The notes beneath the pieces were generated by a model. It was given only the letters and a program-made list of their open reading frames with translations. It did not search any database and was not told the origin of the DNA. From contig NC_092344.1 in the NCBI RefSeq assembly GCF_963676685.1, forward strand, positions 48,878,830 to 48,942,829: 64,000 bases of DNA, given 5' to 3'. This DNA comes from Mytilus edulis. Lineage: Eukaryota > Mollusca > Bivalvia > Mytilida > Mytilidae. The translations under genes and the position numbers were made by a program. Below are positions 28,074 through 39,209 of the stretch, in pieces (within the stretch, counting starts at the first letter, position 1; each line of letters begins with the position of its first letter).

Positions 28074-29177
28074 CTACATAAGACTATCATTCATTTTAAC
28101 GACGTGGATTTTTCCATATGCTTCATTTTCGCATTTAGAACATCCAATTAATAAATATCCTTCGCTATCAATGCATAAACATTTTGGATTTTTGATTACA
28201 AGATCTTCGTGCATTGACTGCAGACCAAGTACCATGCCTTTTGAATTAAGAACATGTAGTGAACTGTTACTACTATCTGCTACTACAATTGTATCACTAG
28301 GCGTTATATCAATTCCTTGTGGATTGAATGTTCCGTAATCCTTTTGTCCTTCATACGTGAACTTCAAGCTGCCACTTCTATCTACAGCTACAATTCTACC
28401 TGGAAGTATACTTGACTTTCGATCAAGGACATAGACAATATTTTTAGAATCGGTTGTAATGCGATCTGCATACCTAAACAATTTATTCCCCTTTTTGTCG
28501 AATTCTAACGTATTTTTCCGTTGATAATCACCACCAAAAATTATTACTTGTCGGACCGAAAAATCCTTGACCGGAAACGGTGGCCCTTGCTCTCGTATTC
28601 CAACTATTACTTCATTATCTTTGTTTACATGTATGGCCAATAAAATCATTGGTGAAGTATCTAGCACAGTCCCTACTTCACCTGAAGGTGATAAAACTTG
28701 AATCTTATGGTCATGAAATTCAACTAAAAGTATTTCATTGTCTTTGTTTATTGCAAAGTCAAATATTTTTCTCTTTAACGTTTGCATTATCTTTATTGAT
28801 GATTTTAAAAGTTTCCCTTTCACAAATTGATTGTCCTCGAACTGTTTCAAGTTAGAGCAAAAGTAAAGCAAATCGTCATCCGAGCAAAGTAAAGTATGAA
28901 CAGCAGGTAGAGTAGTTGTGTATGAATTAAAAACGGATGAAATAACGACAGACTTTATCTCCTGTAATCCTGGTGAGGACTTGCTGATATCCTGAATAGA
29001 AACAACGTCATGATCTTGTGCAGATTTAAGTCCCTGGTGAATAGAAACTTTACAAGAGCTACACATGCGAACATCGCAATCTTCACATTTCCATTTGATT
29101 TCTTGTCCTTTACAGAAATAACATGAAACTGGCACTTGCGCTTTTCTAATACTTGAGGATTTACTTGATGTCGCCAT
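28074..29177 (-). CDS. B-box zinc finger / NHL-like beta-propeller protein (copy 1, intact)
   Basis: A single-exon gene of 367 residues. The N-terminus has a B-box finger with all eight ligands (C19, C22, C31, C34, C39, C42, H47, H56). The rest (about 90-367) is a series of degenerate blades of NHL/TRIM C-terminal type: AIHVNKDNEVIVGIREQG, GRIVAVDRSGSLKFTY, GIDITPSDTIVVADS and CLCIDSEGYLLIGC. There is no RING finger and no clear coiled coil, so it is not a complete TRIM E3. In molluscs such B-box/NHL proteins are numerous and often called TRIM2/3/56/71-like; the role is inferred to be protein or RNA binding, possibly in immune regulation. The start is fixed by homology with the ATG of the copy at 49700. 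Upstream, CACGTG lies at 29204-29209. Confidence 0.85.
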   Translation of the reverse strand: MATSSKSSSIRKAQVPVSCYFCKGQEIKWKCEDCDVRMCSSCKVSIHQGLKSAQDHDVVSIQDISKSSPGLQEIKSVVISSVFNSYTTTLPAVHTLLCSDDDLLYFCSNLKQFEDNQFVKGKLLKSSIKIMQTLKRKIFDFAINKDNEILLVEFHDHKIQVLSPSGEVGTVLDTSPMILLAIHVNKDNEVIVGIREQGPPFPVKDFSVRQVIIFGGDYQRKNTLEFDKKGNKLFRYADRITTDSKNIVYVLDRKSSILPGRIVAVDRSGSLKFTYEGQKDYGTFNPQGIDITPSDTIVVADSSNSSLHVLNSKGMVLGLQSMHEDLVIKNPKCLCIDSEGYLLIGCSKCENEAYGKIHVVKMNDSLM

Positions 29178-29201
29178 TTCGACAGTAACAGATACAAAAA
29201 T

Positions 29202-29222
29202 GTCACGTGTATCACTTCCTTG
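29202..29222 (-). promoter_or_regulatory. Shared upstream element of the B-box/NHL genes
   Basis: Read on the minus strand, GGAAGTGATACACGTGACAT lies about 40 bases before the ATG of copy 1. GGAAAGTAATACACGTAATG (32791) and GAAATGAAACACGTAATG (49659) hold the same place before copies 2 and 3. It could be a promoter or 5'-leader motif, or simply undiverged duplicated sequence. Confidence 0.3.
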
Positions 29223-29247
29223 TTCATTGTCACGTAGTTAACAAACG

Positions 29248-29312
29248 ATATTTAAATGGCTAAATACTTCACAAATTGTAATATCTATATTTAGCCATTT
29301 AAAGATCGGTCT
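29248..29312. repeat. Inverted repeat upstream of copy 1, shared with copy 2
   Basis: AAATGGCTAAATA (about 29255) and TATTTAGCCATTTAAAGATC (about 29289) are inverted. The same AGATCGATCTTTAAATGGCT-TAAATA type sequence occurs at 32706-32731 upstream of the copy 2 pseudogene. It marks duplicated 5' flank. Confidence 0.5.
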
Positions 29313-29339
29313 ATTTACGGCATAAAGAAAGATATATTT

Positions 29340-29400
29340 TCTGTGTGTGTGTGTGTGTATGAATGAATGAATGAATGAATGAATGAATGAATGAATTCTT
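29340..29400. repeat. Microsatellite, (GT)n then (TGAA)n
   Basis: A run of GT repeats is followed by about ten TGAA repeats ending in TTCTTTATTCC. Read on the minus strand this is an AATAAAG-like end followed by an (ATTC)n tail, fitting the 3' terminus of the LINE fragment at 29350-29905. Confidence 0.8.
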
Positions 29401-29905
29401 TATTCCAAAAAGCATATATATGCTATAGCAACAAAAGTCATATTTATAACATGACAAATGATAAACAGCAGAGCTCAATACATATAAATCATAATAAGAA
29501 AACAAATAACATTAAGTAACAATATGTGATCTGATTGACCCACGCAGATTTTTATTTAGTTACACAATTTTTAATATGTAAAACAGACTTTAATTTAGAC
29601 AGATACTGTAATTTAGTAAGGTTTGGCCAAGAACAATAAAATTTTGGCAAATATATAGGCCTAATTGGTCTATAGGCAAGGCATACTAATAAAAAATGGT
29701 ATTCGTTTTCAACAAACTGCATATTACAACATTTACATAAACGTAGTTCTCTAGCCATGCCAGTATAGCTTCCTGTTTCAATGTTCTGTTTTAGTGTACC
29801 ACTTCGCAATTTAGTTAAAAAGTGTGAATTATAATAGCAATCTAAATAATTTTCAAACCTAAATTCTAACTTGATATCCTTATAAATACTAAGTTTTTTC
29901 GCTCT
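29350..29905 (-). mobile_element. LINE 3'-end fragment
   Basis: The minus-strand ORF 29809-29552 has a C-terminal cysteine/histidine cluster (LCKCCNMQFVENEYHFLLVC), like the CHKC...H...C end of the LINE at 4496. It is followed by a short 3' UTR and the tetranucleotide tail. The rest of the polymerase is absent, so it is a strongly 5'-truncated dead copy of a related family. Confidence 0.65.
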
Positions 29906-30454
29906 TTTTTACATATGCTAACCAGTTTTGTATATACTGATCTTTAAATCTATTCTTAATTACATCAATCAATCCAAAATGAGAAAAAGTTGGGTGTTAC
30001 ATAACCTTCGCACATCAATCAAAACTAGTTTTTCACGATCTCCATTTTCCCCCTTATTAAATCTAAGTAAGATGCCAAACAAACGGTACATGAAAGAAGC
30101 GTACAGTACAAATCAATTGACAAAATAAATAAAACATGACACGGGCTTTACAACATGGAGGTGGCAACCTATTGACACCAATAATCAAGAAAAATCTAGA
30201 GGGCAGCATACAGTCTTTAACACTAACGTATTTACTAAAATGCCCCTTTTCTGTAATCTTTTCTTTATCAGCATCTTGGTTGTAAATTCAATGTCGTTCA
30301 AAAACTATGTCTATAAGATGAATGCTTTTTCTTTATAATATTATTTCTTTTAAAGCGCTTTTGCTATCCTTATTCTATTCTTATAATTATATTTTTATGC
30401 TACAACCACGAAAGTACGAGCTGTATCAAAAAGTTGGTTTGTTTTTTATTGCAT

Positions 30455-31038
30455 AAAGGAGTAGGTCCGGTAAGGGCCGATTTTGGCCTAAAATTTCAGG
30501 TTCATCTAACGAACGTTTTGGACACTTTTTAAACATTTAAGTGGCTATTTCAATTGATTCGATTAGTTTATGTGAAAGATTTTAGCTGATTTAGTCATTA
30601 AAAACGCTCTGATTCAAGCTTAAATATGAAAAATCTATCAAATATGCCATAAAACGTCACTTTTCAGATGGTTTTTGTCAAAAATGAAAGTGGCCGCATC
30701 CGTGTTCATCCTCAATCTTTATATATATTTTGTATTATCATCAAATACAACTTACATTTCAATATTATGAATGAACACGAATGCGGCCACTTTCATTTTA
30801 GACGGAAACCGTCTAAAAATTAACCAAAATGCTAAAATTTTGGAAGATTTCAGTAATTTAGCATGACTTAATGATGCTAGAACGCGATATTTATACATTG
30901 TATTGTCAAAAACAGCTCATATTTACGTAGCAGAAGCATTGTACTTTCCAAAATATAGCTTAATGATTACATTTACACAATTTTGTAAAACTGCTATATT
31001 TTGGGGCTAAAAAGGGGTCTTACTGAACCTACTCCTTT
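30455..31038. mobile_element. 585-bp TIR element (MITE-like)
   Basis: Ends are AAAGGAGTAGGTCCGGTAAG and, in reverse from 31038, AAAGGAGTAGGTTCAGTAAG. Inside, GAAAGTGGCCGCATCCGTGT (about 30684) is inverted as ACACGAATGCGGCCACTTTC (about 30776). No ORF, so non-autonomous. The target-site duplication is unclear. Confidence 0.75.
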
Positions 31039-31727
31039 CAATATTGTCATGGACTACACGTGCAGTCATAGCTCAAATATATTATATGAAAATGAAATGT
31101 CATATTGGCGAGCCTCGTTTTGAGCAAATCAAAGTTCGAATTCTTATGTACGATGCCCTATTGGTCTCTTACAGATAAAACGTTGGAGTTTTATAGACAA
31201 GCTCTTGTGAGTTAAAGTCCTGCATGGTATATCTTAAGTCAAGCATTGAAGATATAAGTACACCGCTGGCCATGGAAGTAAACTTCAGCACTACAACAGA
31301 CGTAAAATGTAGCTCTTGAGATTAAAAGTTAAGCGCTAAAAATGTTAATTATAGCACCGTAAATCTATAGTCCGGTACTGTTTATCTAAATTCAAACGCT
31401 GAAAATATAAAGTCCGCCATAGATTTATATGGGACGTTTATATTAATAATGAAACTAACACACAAAAAGTCACACGTAAGAAACACACCAGCAAAAAATA
31501 GCAACATATCTGTTTCCATGGTAACTTATACAAGTCTATATATATATTCTTTTATATGTTATCTCATCCGAAATTTTGAATTTTATGCATTTTTAATGCA
31601 TTTTTTATTTGTTATGTATACTAATTTTTTTTAACTTCTCTGTAACCTTTGTACTTGCATGGTTTTATGAGAATAAACTATCTATCTACAATTTGCTTCA
31701 TAAATCTTGAAATTGTCCGTTTTCGGA
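31039..31727. other. Spacer without recognised gene
   Basis: AT-rich. A short ORF at 31449-31634 has no recognisable domain. 31600-31690 ends in AATAAACTATCTATCTA, which could be a SINE tail. Confidence 0.3.
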
Positions 31728-31960
31728 TTAGTTGTCAGTTCTCTCTATATAAGCAGCTTCAACTTCCCAAAATTTTTCCAAGTAAAGCTCTGCAACTTTA
31801 TGACATACTAACATGTTCATCATTGACGTACGTGTGTGATCTGGATTTGAAGGAAATCCATTGATTGATCGGGACAGAAGGCATTCGATTTTCGACTTGA
31901 CGGCAGTTGGTCCTTTTTCACGCACTATACTATTCTCGAAATTCCATATGAGATTTATTG
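31728..31960 (-). pseudogene. BEL/Pao polyprotein relic
   Basis: The minus-strand frame reads IVREKGPTAVKSKIECLLS and later LEKFWEVEA. These align with VRGDGPTAMSSKIGYLLSG and IERFWKLES of the BEL/Pao element at 54900-55080, the segment between protease and reverse transcriptase. The frame is also open through 31960. It belongs to a different, older family than the 53056 element. No LTR was seen nearby. Confidence 0.65.
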
Positions 31961-32833
31961 CCCTATATACATTTGATATAATTGATATGCATTTCTAACT
32001 TGTAAACAATAAGAGATAGACCTAAATTGTTTTGATTTGAGGTCCGCGCTCCAAACAAAACAAAACGGTCAAGATCATATTCTTATATTGATTTTTGCTT
32101 ATTTTCGGTTCTTTTTTTTTGCTTTTTTTAAACTGTATAATATATTGACAACCTACTTATATTAGTTATTAGTTGCGACAAGTTGTAACACATACATTTT
32201 GGTTAAAAGGGTACGCTAACAATAATTAGTAGGCCTATGTTATATCGATTTGAGGTTTTATATTCATTTAAATGAAATTCAGTCCAAGGTCAAAGGCATA
32301 TTCTATGCGCCCCTCTTATATTTAGAATTATGCGTAAATTGATATACCTCATTAATTAATTTTACATATGACCAAGGGTCTTTTTATTTGAGGTCCTTGG
32401 TTTATGACCTTGAAATTGAGGTCAAAGTTATAGATAAATTTGACGTTCTAGATTTTTACCTCTGCTCTAAATTCATATTGATACATCATAAAGCCATAGG
32501 AACTGACATTTTAAACTGAGTTGTAATATTTTCATATCAAAATATATTGCTAGATGTAGATAGACATATAATTGTTCTCTAAACAATTGGTTTTCAATTG
32601 TAATTGTGTTTGTGCCAAAAAAATATTTGTATTTGTACCACACATCGTTTATTCATATATGTAATAATCACACACATAGAAAAGATATTTTTCTATGCCG
32701 CGGAAAGATCGATCTTTAAATGGCTAAATATAAACCTTAAAAACAAGTGAGGTATGACCCTTGGCAATATTTACTTAGTTACATATAACAGGAAAGTAAT
32801 ACACGTAATGTTCTAGTCTTTTAAACTTAACAA

Positions 32834-33919
32834 ATGGCATTATCAGGTAAATCAACAAGCTAAGTATAGGAAAAATGCAAGTGCCAGTTTCATGCTATTT
32901 CTACAAAGGACTACAAATCAAATTGAAATGTGAAGATTGCGATGTTCGCATGTGTAGCTCTTGAAAATTGCTGTGCATCAAGGACTTAAATCTACACAAG
33001 ATCATGACGTTGCTTTCATACAATATATCAGCAAGTCATCACAAGTTTCCCAGGAAGTAACGTCAGTAGTTATTACAGCAGTTGTCAATTCATACACAAC
33101 TACTATCCCTCGTGTTCATAATTTACTTTGCTCAGCTGACAATTTAGTTTACTTTACACACTTTAAACTGGGAACAGAAGCTGAAAGTAATAACTTAATC
33201 AAAGGCAAAATTTGAAATCCTCAATAAGAACATTACAGACATTTAAAAGAAACATATTTTACTTTACATGTAATACAAATGGTGAAATATTTATTAACGA
33301 TACTGATGACAGGACAATAAACAGTTTATCATCCCTGGGAGAAATGAAAACTGTTTTAGATCCATCTCCGATGCAGATAGCGGCTATTCATGTAAACAAA
33401 GAAAACGAAATAGTTGTTGGATTAAGAGAAAAAGGACTACCATTTCCGGTCATGGATTGTTCGGTTCGACAACGGAAAGTTACACTAGAATTCGACAAAA
33501 CAGGGAATAAATTGTTCAATTATGCATATCGAATTCGCACTGATTCTCTTAATATTGTCTATGATGTTGACTGTTTGGACGACGAGGACAATGGAAGATT
33601 AGTAGCTGTAGATAGAAGTGACCGTTTGAAGTTTACCTACGACGTGCATACGGAGTTCGGAATATTTCAACCAGAGGGAATTACTATTACGCCTAGTGAT
33701 AACATTGTAGTTGCAGATTACCATAACAAATCACTACATGTTATTAATTCGAAAGGAGATTTACTTGGACTACAATTCATTTTCAAGGACCTGAACATCT
33801 GTGATCCATGTAGTTTATGCTTTGATACTGGAGGATATTTATTAATTGGATGTGGTAAAGAAAAAGATGAGGACTACGGGAAAATCTATGTTGTTAAAAT
33901 GGTAGACAATCTTGTGTAA
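32834..33919 (+). pseudogene. B-box / NHL-like gene copy 2 (pseudogene)
   Basis: Closely similar to the intact copies at 28074 and 49700, but broken. From the homologous ATG at 32834 the frame meets TAA at codon 10 next to a small insertion. The codon for the Cys that ends the MCSSC motif is TGA (about 32962), with a one-base loss just after. Another one-base loss with TGA lies at about 33211-33216. Part of the propeller after FPVMDCSVRQ has lost about 27 bases in frame. The last 235 codons (33212-33919) are otherwise open and end at the family stop, so decay is moderate. It has the same orientation as the 49700 copy. Confidence 0.85.
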
Positions 33920-34493
33920 TATGTGTTGCGACTATAGCTGACGTGAAAATAGCGAAAAAGACATGTTTTAATGAAATATATTAAAAGAAGTATTTTGCAT
34001 GTTTTCTCAAACTCCCGATCCCACAAGTGAAGAACTTAAACCAGATGGTTCGAATATACTTATTCAAATAAACAAAAATTATTGCCAATGTGACAATTCT
34101 CAACAAGAGACCAAAATGACACAAAAATTAACAACTATAGATCACCGTGCGGCCACAACAGTGTTCTAGCTGTGAAATAATCCATTCATTGTTTTTCTAA
34201 AATATTAGACGTAATAAATATGTTTAAATTTCACAACTACATCTAAATCTGTTAGTCCCCGAGGGTATCACCAGCCCAGTAGCCAGTACTCCGGTACCGG
34301 CATGAAAAAACGGCTTTTTATGTGTTAATAAATTTGCTATTACAAAATATTAAAAATCATTATAAATTAAGGAATGTATCTCCCTCATGCAAAGCTCTGA
34401 TTCCTTTCATGGATTTGGCTATACTTTTTGGGACTTTTGGATTATAGCTCTTCATCTTTTATATAAGCTTTGTATTTTACATATTTTGGCCAC

Positions 34494-34540
34494 GAACATC
34501 ACTGAAGAGACATGTATTATCGAAATGCGCATCTGGTTCA
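34494..34540 (+). ncRNA. Hammerhead ribozyme motif, unit 1 (slightly decayed)
   Basis: CTGAAGA (position 7 may be any base), GAC...ATC for stem II (one C-A mismatch), GAAA, and the palindrome ATGCGCAT for stem III, then C at position 17. Stem I needs a small bulge (GAAC against GTTC). Probably weak or inactive compared with unit 2. Confidence 0.55.
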
Positions 34541-34844
34541 GAAAAATTGGTACCGTTAATGTTATTACTACCACTGGGTCGATGCCTCTACTGGTGGACT
34601 GTTAGTGCCCGAGGGTATCACCAGCCCAGTAGCCAGTACTCCGTTACTGGCATGCAAATACGAATTTTTTTGTGTTATTAAATTTGCTGTTACAAAATAT
34701 TAAAAATTATTATAAATTAAGGAATGTATCTCCCTCATGCAAAGCTCTGATTCCTTTCACGGATTTGGCTATACTTTTTTGAACTTTCGGATTATAGCAC
34801 TTCATCTTTTATAAAAGCTTTGGATTTTACATATTAAGGCCACG

Positions 34845-34890
34845 TGCATTACTGAAGAGACATGTATTGTCGAAATGCGCATCTGGTGCA
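34845..34890 (+). ncRNA. Hammerhead ribozyme motif, unit 2 (complete)
   Basis: Stem I TGCATTA (34845-34851) pairs with TGGTGCA (34884-34890) using two G-U pairs. CTGAAGA is at 34852-34858. Stem II GAC/GTC closes on a 7-base loop. GAAA is at 34872-34875. Stem III is the palindrome ATGCGCAT and position 17 is C34883, with predicted cleavage after it. All invariant core residues are kept. Confidence 0.75.
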
Positions 34891-35952
34891 GAAAAATTGG
34901 TACCGTTAATGTTATTATGTTCAGATACATGTGCGGTTTTAAATTACAAAAAAACATATTAGATGCATTGAGATTTTCGGGTTTTTGGTTTTTTTTTTTA
35001 GTATATTGATGACATACTTCTTTTGTCTTTATTCCTGACTTGGGACATATTTCTAGCATGTGTTAGGGTGAATGTAGTTTGCTAGTGCCAAACCCTGCCC
35101 TTTTGGACAGTGATGTAGCTATACAACACAAGAACGAATTATGAAATAAAAACGGTTGGAAAAGTCTTAATTCATCAAAAGGATACAAATAGATAGATAT
35201 ACACCTAACAAAAACACAGAGAGTACGTGGCAGGTTACTCATACAAACAGAAAGACACACAAAGTGCAGATCTAGAAGTAATCGAAGCTACTAACAATTT
35301 TAAAAATGCTAATTCGGTCTCTTTCATGTTTTTTGGAAGTGCAGTATTAAAGTTTGCAGTTATCAAAAAGTACTGGCAAATATAATAATGCAATGATTTT
35401 TCTTAATTACACTTTCTAAAAAGATTTTTTAACCAAGAAGTAATCAAATAAAGTTATCTTAATTTTTTTAACTGAAAAGGTTTAGACAAATATTTATGAA
35501 ACTGATAGAAAGAACGCATTTTTTAAAATAAAATTAAACTGAAATAATGACAAAATGTAAGACAAAAAGGAAACTAATGCTCGATATGCTCGTGTATTGA
35601 TGTATCAATACGGAGATATGTTATGAAAGCCATGGAGACAACTTACTGCCAGAGACAACGGACGATGATGTTTACAACTACTGGTCATCGTTGGGCTTTC
35701 ATGAATTCGCAAAACCAAAACAATATAGCAGGCTCTTAAAAGCACACGGTAAGATGTTAAACAATAAAATAAAATTTGAGTATGTATGTGCAAGCAATAA
35801 AAAAGAACAAATATCAAAGACGACAACAACCACTATTTGTTAAAAGGCTCAATAATTTTGGCTTATCCGCTCGCCTAGTAGTGAATAATGTAGCAGGGTA
35901 AACATTTTGAACAAAACATCATTTCTTATTCAAAGTTTCGATGTCTGTCTTA

Positions 35953-36090
35953 CACAATAAAATTGAGAACGGAAATATGGAATATGTCAAAGAGACAACA
36001 ACCCAACCAGAGAACAGATAACATCCAAATGCCATTAATGTGTCTTCAACACAGCGAGAAAATCCTGTACCTGGATGTTGGCCTGAGCTG
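35953..36090 (+). repeat. Dispersed repeat family A copy
   Basis: AAAATTGAGAACGGAAATAT, GTCAAAGAGACAACAACCCA and GTCTTCAACACAGCGAGAAA follow the same order as in 245-380. Confidence 0.65.
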
Positions 36091-36509
36091 GCTCCCTAAT
36101 AAAAATGTGTACTTGCTCATAAAATATTTGAAAAGAATATAACCCGTATCATGCCAACAACTGGTTTTATAATTAATGTGATTATTTCCGAAGCAAAGAC
36201 CCTATGAGTGAATTATCAATATTATTATCAAAATATGCAATATTTAATGACCCGCCAAGAGTATCATATATAACTTTATCACATATTTGTTACGAATACG
36301 TCTGGTTTTGCATATGCAATAACCTCAAAATTGCCCGGGGCAAAAAATCCATATTGATATTGTGCCCTGATTGTAAATGACGTGACGTCACTGTGTCCTT
36401 AACGACACGTTTGTGATAAAATGTTTAAGATTTTACCTTTTATCTTTCATTAAATTGTTATAATTGACCTTTGTTTCTCTTTTCTGCAGAAATTAAATAT
36501 GTGATAAAA

Positions 36510-36647
36510 AGATTATAACATGTCTTTTCCATATTGGCCCTGGTATCATCCCTCGACCCATATCGGCCCTCGGCTAAAGCCTCGAGGCCGATATGGGAGT
36601 CTCGGGATGATACCAGGGCCAATATGGAAAAGGGCATGTTATAATCT
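36510..36647. mobile_element. Foldback (MITE-like) element, same family as 2066-2226
   Basis: AGATTATAACATG at the left and CATGTTATAATCT at the right are the ends. Inside, CCATATTGGCCCTGGTATCA pairs with its reverse complement, and so does CCCATATCGGCC. The CATATTGGCCCTG block is shared with 2066-2226, while the central part differs. Confidence 0.8.
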
Positions 36648-36649
36648 AT

Positions 36650-39160
36650 ACTTATTCCTTCTGAGTATGTCTGTTTAAAGGTTGGGTTAGCTTTTTAGGT
36701 AAATGTCGATATTTTTATGCTTTGTAAAGAATATTACCATAAAATAAATGGAGGTGAAATACTTGAACGTAAAAGATGTCTGCGTTTTGATTTATATTTA
36801 TATTTACCAATTAGTTCCTTATACCGATAATAACAATTAGTACTAGAAAATGTTCATACAAAATAAGATCGATTGTATAGAATGTAAATTTTGCGTTTAT
36901 TTTTATCGGATAGTAAACATTTTAAACATTCGAATATTTACATACTTAATACTGTGTTAAAATTACATTGTTAGACCGTCTTTAATTTTATTTATGATAT
37001 TGAATTAATCTTTGTACTGATTAATCCACACCACTCTAATATATTTGTATGTTATGTGTTGCTATTTATAGGAACTAATATATATATATACATATATATG
37101 TTTGTACCAAAACAAAATGTGTACTGTTTTCTTCCTTAGTTAATAATTTTCATCCTACGAAATAAGCTAAATGTTTACATCCGTGCACTGCGAGAAAAAT
37201 GAACAATGTAATTCATAAGCACTTCGCGTATGTTGTTATAGTTATGAAGCGTAAATAACAAAAATGAGAGCGTGTTTATATAGCACCATCAGGACAATTT
37301 GCATTGGTGAATCCAATAAATGATGTAAAATAAAAGGGAGTTTTCAAAAAGCGCTATAGTTCATTGGCATAAATATTAGAGAATTTTTTATTTGCTTTCC
37401 ACTTTTTGTATTATGTAGGAACTTTTTGCATGAACCCTCTGAGGTATTCATGCTTATATATTGGCGAGTTTTGGATGTGTCTATGGGCCACTCGATATCT
37501 CTCGGCCGGAAGTCAGGATAAAATTCTCGGAACGTCTCTAAAGTTTTCGGTCATTTATACAGTTAACAGGTTGTTATCTACGTCTTTGATATGGCCCCTT
37601 GATGGCCCTTGACGACGCAATTATATTAGTTTTAAAACGACCACTGTGCACTGTGTGTATCTAGTTCAATTACAACGTGGTATTGTCTGTTGTCTCGATA
37701 ACATGTTAACTAATATAATTATGTTTGAAGATTTATCTACGGGATACTGTGTATTTCATCATACTAGACTTACGGGAGATAACATTCTGGTTAAAATATT
37801 AATATTAGATCGGAAAACAGAAAGATAATATTCTTATCAAAAGTATTTAATTCAATCGGAATCAAACAAATATATACAAAATAAATACTGTATTTATGTT
37901 TCTGGAGAAACTAACAATGATTGAAATCAGAATATTTTCAGAGTTGCAATTAAAGTATTTTATATGACAACGTCAAGATACTCTGCTTTGGCATTTTTAA
38001 ATATTCATTTGTAAAGAAACATAAAAATTAAATCTAAATAAATTCTTGCATCCTACAAAACAAAATGTGTATAAACAATCATCATTTTATTTCTAAATTA
38101 ATTATTTCATACTATTTTAGTTTTTATGTTTTATGAGTAATTATTATTTATTTTTTTGTATTGTAATATATCCATAAAACGGAAAGTAAGATCAGTTTAT
38201 TAAATATTTAAATTTTAAACGGTCGTGAAAAAAATACTTGTGTGTTTTCAATTCATAAAGCATAATTTTAAATCCTTGCAGCTCACAACAACCGTACAAA
38301 TGATTTACAATAATTACAACAAAATTTAATTACAACCCCATTGTTGATTATTTTATACTGTTAGTATGGATTTAGAAGTCTTTGCTTATGTTTTGTATAG
38401 TAATATATTCCCATAGTGGAATGTTAGAATTCAAAATAGATTCATTCGATAAATACAAAGTCCATCCGTAAATACTTGACGTTCGTGTTTATTGATATTA
38501 TATATATTCAAAAGAATTTGAAAAAAATTACTAACAGAAACGTTAGTTTATTATAAAATTTTAATTCAATTTTTGTTTGTTTGTTTTAATAGTTTAACCT
38601 TATAGCATCTAAATATTTGAACTATGACACGGTTTTGAAAATTGTATTAATTGTGTTGACCAACTATCCTATACGTTTTGATTCATTCACATTATAGATC
38701 ACATTTCAAAAGCACACTGTATATATCGGTTTGCGTTCTCAAAAATTCCGGATAAAATGTCAATTAATCCGGAGTCAAAACATTTAATGTAGGCCGTTTG
38801 ACATTCGATTTCAACTATTAGATTAAGATATGTGATGACGCAAATGCTTATTCTTTTCCCGAGTATCAGTGGGATGCTTTCTATTTACTATTTCGTGCGC
38901 TAAAATACTATTTGCATGCAATACTATTAAATTCACTAGTGGAATCTAAATTCAGGACACGGCAGAAAGAGCTTTACATGTGACTTTCAAGCACGGTCAT
39001 CATTACTAACGGTATTCTGACCTCGAGTTGTTTCTCTTTTGTTTCTTTCTTGGGTCACTGTCCTATTATAAACTTTGACCTTTTCAAAAAGCTGAGGATT
39101 GTCTACCCAAGGAATAGATTCCTTAACTTTGTTATGTATTTAGCCTTTTAAATTTTTTCA
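36650..39160. other. Gene-poor AT-rich spacer
   Basis: Only short ORFs without recognisable domains, and simple A/T runs including an (AT)n run near 37080-37100. No gene supported. Confidence 0.4.
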
Positions 39161-39163
39161 TTC

Positions 39164-39209
39164 GAGCGTCACTGATGCTTTTTTTGTAGACTTAACTCGT
39201 GTCTGGCGT
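39164..39209 (+). ncRNA. Decayed hammerhead ribozyme motif
   Basis: GAGCGTCACTGATG, TTGTAGAC and GTGTCTGGCGT follow the order of the intact motif at 16038, but A9 of the CTGATGA box is C and the GAAA box reads TTAA. It should not cleave. It marks a dead copy of the same repeat. Confidence 0.55.

Larger units (their letters stand above)
34251..34917 (+). mobile_element. Tandem dimer of a 350-bp hammerhead-ribozyme repeat (retrozyme-like)
   Basis: Unit 1 runs 34251-34600 and unit 2 34601-34917 (slightly short at its 3' end). Both start GTTAGTNCCCGAGGGTATCA and share the same order of blocks, such as GGAATGTATCTCCCTCATGC and GCAAAGCTCTGATTCCTTTC. The offset is exactly 350 bp at the start and at the ribozyme. 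Each unit has one hammerhead motif in sense. Two direct self-cleaving sites one unit apart would release a unit-length RNA able to circularise, which is the organisation described for retrozymes. No ORF of significance. Confidence 0.75.

Noticed and set aside
34387-34605. 72-codon ORF in the hammerhead dimer
   Set aside because: The second unit does not preserve the frame, and the sequence is explained by the ribozyme repeat.
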